From assembly GCA_021808185.1 (NCBI GenBank), contig JAKBCB010000271.1:1-5638 (forward strand): DNA of 5,638 nucleotides, read 5' to 3'. This stretch comes from Pseudomonadota bacterium. GTDB taxonomy: Bacteria > Pseudomonadota > Alphaproteobacteria > Acetobacterales > Acetobacteraceae. The notes below the pieces were generated by a model that did not search any database, was not told the origin of the DNA, and saw only the letters and a program-made list of their open reading frames with translations. Numbering within the stretch: position 1 is the stretch's first letter; each line of letters opens with the position of its first letter. Shown in pieces: positions 1-3,116 of this stretch. The position numbers and the translations under genes were made by a program.

Positions 1-181
1 GATACAGCCGCCGCAGCAGCCGGGCCAGCACATCGAACACCACCACCGGCCGGGCGTTGCCCAGATGCGCGAGGTCGTACACCGTCGGCCCGCACACATA
101 CAGGCGCACATGCGCCGGATCGAGCGAAACAAAGGTCTCGCGGCGGCGGGTCAGGCTGTTATGCAGTCGCAATTCGGGCAT
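1..181 (-). CDS. cysS: Cysteinyl-tRNA synthetase, N-terminal 60 residues (partial)
   Basis: This cytoplasmic class I aminoacyl-tRNA synthetase charges tRNA-Cys with cysteine. Reading the minus strand from the ATG at 181-179 gives a protein starting MPELRLHNSLTRRRETF. At residues 28-44 it has YVCGPTVYDLAHLGNAR, the CysRS active-site block. C30 is the first zinc ligand that selects cysteine, and HLGN (39-42) is the family's version of the HIGH ATP-binding signature. After that, VVVFDVLARLLRRLY fits the Rossmann-fold helix. The frame stays open to the left edge, so the remaining roughly 400 residues are outside the window. The start is chosen because LHN-LT-R is the usual beginning of the family. 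No Shine-Dalgarno lies close upstream: a GGAGAAAGG ends about 23 bases before the ATG, too far to serve normally. The gene is divergent from the NRAMP transporter. Identity is very secure. Confidence 0.96.
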   Translation of the reverse strand, partial: MPELRLHNSLTRRRETFVSLDPAHVRLYVCGPTVYDLAHLGNARPVVVFDVLARLLRRLY

Positions 182-246
182 GGTGGCGTTCGCTTGTGGG
201 GCCGCCTTTCTCCGCCAACCCGCGCCCGGGATCAATCGGCGGCGGT

Positions 247-276
247 TTGACAGGCCGCGCGACGGAAGCGTACAGC
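247..276 (+). promoter_or_regulatory. Candidate sigma70-type promoter for the NRAMP/HpnL-like unit
   Basis: A perfect -35 hexamer TTGACA is at 247-252. After an 18-base spacer, TACAGC (271-276) is a weak -10, matching TATAAT at three of six positions. Transcription would begin near 283 and leave a leader of about 25 bases before the ATG at 308. The -35 match is notable in such GC-rich DNA, but the -10 is poor, so this is a candidate only. Confidence 0.4.
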
Positions 277-295
277 GCAAATGCCACTCATTCGC
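277..295. promoter_or_regulatory. Imperfect dyad near the predicted transcription start, possible operator
   Basis: GCAAATG (277-283) and CATTCGC (289-295) are inverted copies matching at 6 of 7 positions with a 5-base spacer. The dyad sits directly after the candidate -10 box and before the ribosome binding site, where a repressor would block initiation. A metal-responsive repressor (Fur/Mur/MntR type) would suit a metal transporter. However, the spacing does not obviously match a known box, and no dedicated regulator can be named from sequence. Confidence 0.3.
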
Positions 296-299
296 AACT

Positions 300-303
300 G
301 AGG
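300..303 (+). promoter_or_regulatory. Ribosome binding site supporting the ATG at 308
   Basis: GAGG at 300-303, preceded by T, lies 4 bases before the ATG at 308. It is a short but plausible Shine-Dalgarno that supports this start for the transporter. Homology starting almost at once, with the first helix from about residue 11, agrees with it. Confidence 0.55.
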
Positions 304-307
304 CCGC

Positions 308-940
308 ATGTCGCAGATCGCCGCCGCCCGCTCCCGCTTCCTGGCCGTGTTCGGCCCGGGACTCGTGGTCATGCTGGCGGACACCGATGTCGGCAGCATC
401 GTCACGGCGGGCCAGAGCGGGGTCCAGTGGGGTTACCGCCTGTTGCTGCTGCAAGTGGCGCTGATCCCGGTGCTATATATCGTGCAGGAGCTGACGGTGC
501 GGCTCGGCATCTTCACCCGGCGCGGCCATGGCGAACTGATCCGCGAGACGTTCGGCCCGGTCTGGGCGTGGATTTCCGCCGCCGGCCTCGCGGTCGCGAC
601 CGGGGGGGCGCTGCTGACCGAGTTTTCCGGCGTCGCGGGCGTGGGCGAGTTGTTCGGCGTCTCCCGCTCGATCACGCTGCCGCTCGCGGTGGTGTGCCTG
701 CTGAGCATCGTGCTGACCGGGTCGTATCGCCGGGTCGAGCGCGCGGCGATGATGATCGGGCTGTTCGAACTGGCGTTCTTCGGCGTCGCCTGGGCGGCCC
801 ACCCGGACCTGACGTATGGCCGCGCAGTCCCTCGCCATTCCGCTGCGCGATCCCGGCTATCTTTATCTGGCCGCGGCCAATATTGGTGCGGTCGTCATGC
901 CCTGGATGATTTTCTACCAGCAATCCGCCATCGCCGATAA
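308..940 (+). CDS. NRAMP transporter N-terminal half (helices 1-5), out-of-frame tail
   Basis: This 210-residue frame begins at ATG 308. Residues 1-169 are NRAMP-like: FGPGLVVMLADTDVGSIV (15-32) is helix 1, LLLLQVALIPVLYIVQE (45-61) helix 2, GHGELIRETFG (73-83) the loop before helix 3, and further helices lie at about 85-115, 122-140 and 146-165. Aligned from the GP at 16-17, D27-V-G29-S30 falls on the canonical DPGN metal site: Asp and Gly are kept, Pro becomes Val and Asn becomes Ser. An extra acidic residue, D25, lies two positions earlier. From about residue 170 the frame turns into Arg/Ser-rich sequence (YGRAVPRHSAARSR) unlike a membrane protein, showing it has left the true frame. If translated as is, it would be a five-helix fragment with an aberrant 40-residue tail. 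Confidence 0.7.
   Translation: MSQIAAARSRFLAVFGPGLVVMLADTDVGSIVTAGQSGVQWGYRLLLLQVALIPVLYIVQELTVRLGIFTRRGHGELIRETFGPVWAWISAAGLAVATGGALLTEFSGVAGVGELFGVSRSITLPLAVVCLLSIVLTGSYRRVERAAMMIGLFELAFFGVAWAAHPDLTYGRAVPRHSAARSRLSLSGRGQYWCGRHALDDFLPAIRHRR
810..830 (+). other. Frameshift junction inside the NRAMP gene
   Basis: The upstream frame is NRAMP-like up to HPDLT (ending at 814), and the downstream frame is NRAMP-like from about AQSLAIPLRDPGYLYL (822 onward). The downstream frame has TGA at 810-812, so the change must fall at or after this point. Dropping T815 joins the frames as DLT-MAAQS; a two-base deletion that removed one more codon is equally compatible. I see no A/T slippery run. Confidence 0.75.
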
Positions 941-1535
941 GCGCCTGCAGCCGGAGCACTACGCGGCGGCGCGGTGGGACACGGCCCTCGGCGCCATCGT
1001 CACGCAATGTGTGATGGCGGCGGTGCTGATCGCCGCCGCCGCCACGCTGGCGGGAAACGCGCGGCAGCCGAGCCTGGACACGATTGGCGACCTCAGCGCG
1101 GCGTTGACCCCGTTCCTCGGCGGCACCGCCGGACGCGTGGTGTTCGGGCTCGGGGTGCTGGGCGCCGCGCTGGTGGCGGCCATCGTCGCCTCGCTCGCGC
1201 TTGCCTGGGGATTGGGCGAGGTGGCGGGCTATCGGCGCTCGCTGGAATACCACCCATCCAAGGCGCCCTGGTTCTATGCGGTGTTTTCCGTCTGCGTCGT
1301 CGGGGGCGCGGGGGCGATCTGGGCGGCGCCCGATCTGGTGTCGCTCAATGTCGGTGTGCAGGTGATGAACGCGCTGCTGCTGCCTCTGGTGCTGGGCCTG
1401 CTGATCCTGCTCGCCGTTCGCGCGCTGCCGCCCGCGCATCGGCTGCGCGGCGGCTATCTGTGGGTCGCCGTCGCCGTCGCGACCGTCACCTGCGCGCTCG
1501 GCGTGTGGGGCGGGATCGCGGGCGCCATTGGCTAG
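816..1535 (+). CDS. NRAMP transporter C-terminal half (helices 6-11)
   Basis: From the ATG at 816 this frame gives 239 residues. DPGYLYLAAANIGAVVMPWM (12-31) is NRAMP helix 6. M28-P29 keeps the methionine that binds soft metals in canonical NRAMPs, but the following histidine of MPH is tryptophan (W30). FYQQSAIADKRL after it is typical of a divergent bacterial subgroup. Further hydrophobic segments at about 48-72, 95-128, 145-165, 172-203 and 213-237 complete the set. An in-frame TGA at 810-812 limits how far upstream this frame extends, so the joining point must be after it. ATG 816 has no convincing ribosome binding site, so independent translation is doubtful unless reinitiation occurs. 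Its TAG overlaps the TTG start of the next gene. Confidence 0.7.
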   Translation: MAAQSLAIPLRDPGYLYLAAANIGAVVMPWMIFYQQSAIADKRLQPEHYAAARWDTALGAIVTQCVMAAVLIAAAATLAGNARQPSLDTIGDLSAALTPFLGGTAGRVVFGLGVLGAALVAAIVASLALAWGLGEVAGYRRSLEYHPSKAPWFYAVFSVCVVGGAGAIWAAPDLVSLNVGVQVMNALLLPLVLGLLILLAVRALPPAHRLRGGYLWVAVAVATVTCALGVWGGIAGAIG

Positions 1536-2520
1536 CATCGCCAGACGCCTGCCGCATGCCGGGCGTATCGCCGTCGGCCTCGGTGGCGCGGCCCTGGTCG
1601 CGTTGATCGCGTGGGTCGGCGCGGGCGCGGTCGCTAGCGCCGTGCTGCGGGCGGGCTGGACGCTGCCGCCCTTGCTGGCGCTGCACGCGGGGCAGATCGT
1701 GCTGTCCGGCTTGGCGTGGCGCGATGTCAGCGGCGGCGGCGCGCCGCGCGCCTGGGCCTGGGTGCGCATCCGCTGGATCCGCGAAGCGGTGAACTCGCTG
1801 CTGCCGGTGGCGCAGATCGGCGGCGTGCTGGTCGGCATCCGCTTGCTGCGGCATCGCGGCGTGACGCTGGCCGCCGCCGGCGCCGGCACCACGCTCGACA
1901 TGACGGTCGAGGCGCTGACGCAATTCGTGTTCACCCTGCTCGGCATCGCGGTGCTGGCCGGGATCGGCGCCGAGCAGTCGTTGCGCCCATGGCTCGGGGG
2001 CGTGCTGGCGTTGATGGGGGCTGGCGTCGCCGGGTTCGTGCTGGCGCAGCGCGCCGGCATGCTCGCGGCGATCGAGCGGCTGGCAACGCGGCTCGCGACC
2101 CTCGTGCCCGGCCTGCCGGTGTTGGACGTGCGCGGCATGCATGCGCACCTGATGCGCTTGCAGCGGCGGCGCGGCGCGTTATTGCGCGCGAGCGGCGAGC
2201 ACTTGCTTGCATGGCTGCTCGGCGTCGGCGAGACTTGGCTTGCGCTCGCGGCGATCGGTCGTCCGACCGGATTCGCCGAGGCGCTGGTGATCGAGAGCCT
2301 CGGCATGGCGGCCCGCAGCGCGGGCTTCGCCGTTCCGGGGGCGCTCGGCATCCAGGAAGGCGGATTCCTTCTGGTCGGCGGTCTCGTCGGCGTGCCAGCG
2401 GAGGTTGCCGTGGCTCTGTCGGTGGTCAAGCGGGCGCGCGAGATCCTCGCCGGGCTGCCGGGTCTGCTCGCGTGGCAGTGGGCCGAGGGCAGCAGACTTG
2501 CCTCCAGCGGCGGCGAGTGA
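1528..2520 (+). CDS. hpnL: HpnL-like flippase-fold integral membrane protein
   Basis: This is a 330-residue inner-membrane protein of the lysylphosphatidylglycerol-synthase TM/flippase-like family (PF03706, the fold of the MprF membrane part). It most resembles the hopanoid-associated HpnL subgroup; HpnL proteins have been linked to moving hopanoid or lipid intermediates, but the exact activity is unsettled. Visible marks are the first helix (15-40), LHAGQIVLSGLAWRDVSG (52-69), the conserved REAVNSLLPVAQIGG (85-99), GTTLDMTVEALTQFVFTLLG (120-139) and near the C-terminus VPGALGIQEGGF (269-280) followed by KRAREILAGLPGLLAWQ (301-317). It has about seven to eight helices and no soluble synthetase domain. 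The start is TTG at 1528, the most upstream ATG/GTG/TTG in this frame, overlapping the transporter's end by 8 bases (ATTGGCTAG); a GTG at 1642 would remove helix 1. No hopanoid genes are in the window, so the HpnL label rests on sequence resemblance alone. Confidence 0.75.
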   Translation: MASIARRLPHAGRIAVGLGGAALVALIAWVGAGAVASAVLRAGWTLPPLLALHAGQIVLSGLAWRDVSGGGAPRAWAWVRIRWIREAVNSLLPVAQIGGVLVGIRLLRHRGVTLAAAGAGTTLDMTVEALTQFVFTLLGIAVLAGIGAEQSLRPWLGGVLALMGAGVAGFVLAQRAGMLAAIERLATRLATLVPGLPVLDVRGMHAHLMRLQRRRGALLRASGEHLLAWLLGVGETWLALAAIGRPTGFAEALVIESLGMAARSAGFAVPGALGIQEGGFLLVGGLVGVPAEVAVALSVVKRAREILAGLPGLLAWQWAEGSRLASSGGE

Positions 2521-2611
2521 TCGCCACGATCGCGCCTTTCGATGCGTTGGGGGTATGACCATTCCCAAATTTCGCGTAATAAAGCAAGAAAGAGACTGGA
2601 GAAGGTTCCCC
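2521..2611 (+). promoter_or_regulatory. Upstream region of the MarR gene, with a weak promoter candidate
   Basis: This 91-base gap is clearly richer in A/T than its surroundings between about 2560 and 2600, as promoters in high-GC genomes often are. The best pair is ATGACC (2555-2560, 4 of 6 matches to TTGACA) and TAATAA (2577-2582), 16 bases apart, giving a start near 2589 and a leader of about 23 bases. No strong operator dyad stands out beyond the short palindrome AAATTT (2568-2573). Confidence 0.35.
2598..2605 (+). promoter_or_regulatory. Strong ribosome binding site that fixes the MarR start
   Basis: GGAGAAGG at 2598-2605 lies 6 bases before the ATG at 2612 and is the best Shine-Dalgarno in the window. 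It decides the start in favour of 2612 over the in-frame ATG at 2555, whose only purine run (GGGGG) ends about one base before the codon, and over non-ATG codons further upstream inside the HpnL-like gene. Confidence 0.8.
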
Positions 2612-3013
2612 ATGCGACGGCCCACCGACACTGAAAGCACGCTCCCGAGCATCCTGCGGGAGACCCTGGTTGCGCTGATCCGGCGCGAAGGCGCCGACCT
2701 CACGGCGCGGCAGTTCGCCGTCTTTCTCATCTGTTATGTCGAGGAAGGGCCGCACACTGTCCGCGGCCTCGCCGAGCGCACCCAGCTTCCCAAGCCCGCC
2801 GTCTCGCGCGTGCTCGACCGGCTCGGCGCGCTCGGACTGTCGCGCCGCGTTGCCGACCCGCGCGACAAGCGCAGCGTGCTGGTGGCCTGCACAGCCGATG
2901 GGTTTGCGTTCCTGCGCACGGTACGCGGCATGCTGGAAGAAGCGGCGGCCACCACCCTCGGTGCGGACGCAGCACCAGAAGCCCCGACCGTGAAGGCCAC
3001 CAGCCGCGGCTAA
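2612..3013 (+). CDS. MarR-family winged-helix transcriptional regulator
   Basis: This 133-residue cytoplasmic protein should bind DNA as a dimer, usually as a ligand- or redox-responsive repressor. Residues 30-45 (LTARQFAVFLICYVEE) form the helix leading to the winged helix-turn-helix. VRGLAERTQL (50-59) and PKPAVSRVLDRLGALGL (60-76) are the HTH with its recognition helix, and RRVADPRDKRSVLV (78-91) is the wing, with the D-x-R-x-K/R signature (D82, R84, D85, R87) typical of MarR proteins. A C-terminal helix (97-113) would complete dimerisation, followed by an Ala/Pro-rich tail of about 20 residues. It is slightly shorter than the usual 140-150. C41 and C93 are the only cysteines. Neighbours do not reveal the ligand. 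It may control itself, the adjacent membrane genes or the downstream glycosyltransferase; none of these is shown by the sequence. Confidence 0.88.
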   Translation: MRRPTDTESTLPSILRETLVALIRREGADLTARQFAVFLICYVEEGPHTVRGLAERTQLPKPAVSRVLDRLGALGLSRRVADPRDKRSVLVACTADGFAFLRTVRGMLEEAAATTLGADAAPEAPTVKATSRG

Positions 3014-3021
3014 GCCGTGGC
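3003..3021 (+). terminator. Hairpin with the MarR stop codon in its loop
   Basis: GCCGCGGC (3003-3010) pairs with GCCGTGGC (3014-3021) over 8 base pairs, one of them G-U, leaving only the stop codon TAA in the loop. The stem would be very stable, but no T-run follows, so it is not a standard intrinsic terminator. It might slow ribosomes at the stop, protect the 3' end or act with the next two hairpins. Confidence 0.35.
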
Positions 3022-3116
3022 AGGCACTGGCCGGCCACCCAGGTGGCGTAGCGCTTGCTCGGCCCCGGCAAGAAAACTAGACACGGTCTGGGACCAAGCA
3101 GGAGCCGGCAAGCCCC
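3014..3116 (+). promoter_or_regulatory. MarR-glycosyltransferase intergenic region with hairpins
   Basis: Two further stem-loops follow the one at 3003-3021: GCCAC/GTGGC (3034-3038 and 3043-3047, loop of 4) and CTTGC/GCAAG (3054-3058 and 3068-3072) extended by two inner pairs past a bulged T. None is followed by a T-run. A very weak promoter pair TTGCTC (3055-3060) and TAGACA (3078-3083) has 17-base spacing but only three matches each. AGGAG (3100-3104) is a ribosome binding site candidate 12 bases before the ATG at 3117, a rather long spacing. Whether the glycosyltransferase is separately transcribed is undecided. Confidence 0.35.

Larger units (their letters stand above)
182..307. promoter_or_regulatory. 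Divergent intergenic region between cysS and the transporter
   Basis: These 126 bases separate two divergently transcribed start codons, so promoters for both should lie here. On the plus strand there is a perfect TTGACA (247-252), a weak -10 candidate and a dyad at 277-295, listed separately. No equally good sigma70-type promoter is visible for cysS on the minus strand; TTGCGA (complement of 292-297) with a weak TGTACG 17 bases on is the best I found and is unconvincing. No ORF with gene-like content fills the region. Confidence 0.6.
308..1535 (+). pseudogene. NRAMP-superfamily divalent metal transporter, broken by a frameshift
   Basis: Members of this inner-membrane family carry divalent metals (Mn, Fe, or Mg in divergent clades), usually with protons. 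The two frames together give about 408 residues and 11 hydrophobic segments, the full NRAMP/MntH-type topology. Helices 1-5 are read from 308 and helices 6-11 from the frame containing 816-1535. Neither part alone makes a normal transporter. The frames join at 812-830 with no slippery heptamer visible, so a 1-base insertion or 2-base deletion (real mutation or sequencing error) is the simplest reading. The rest of both halves is free of stops and well conserved, which argues for a recent lesion or a base-calling error. The last codons overlap the HpnL-like gene downstream. Family assignment is strong; substrate is not known because the metal-site motifs differ from the canonical DPGN and MPH. 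Confidence 0.8.

Noticed and set aside
806..820. Programmed ribosomal frameshift in the NRAMP gene
   Set aside because: There is no slippery heptamer, internal Shine-Dalgarno at the right distance or obvious downstream pseudoknot, and NRAMP genes are not known to need one.
672..2429. 585-codon open frame on the minus strand
   Set aside because: It is antisense to the NRAMP and HpnL-like genes. The product is an Arg/Pro/Ser/Thr-rich string with no domain, as expected opposite GC-biased codons.
1716..2558. 280-codon plus-strand frame over the HpnL-like gene
   Set aside because: It is Arg-rich with no hydrophobic helices; the frame from 1528 has the family motifs.
2405..2611. Longer MarR protein from a GTG/TTG near 2405 or ATG 2555
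   Set aside because: The extra residues resemble no MarR N-terminus and overlap the HpnL-like gene, and the strong GGAGAAGG is placed for ATG 2612.
3065..3112. CCGGCAAG occurring at 3065-3072 and 3105-3112
   Set aside because: An 8-base GC-rich repeat 40 bases apart is likely chance, and one copy belongs to a hairpin arm.
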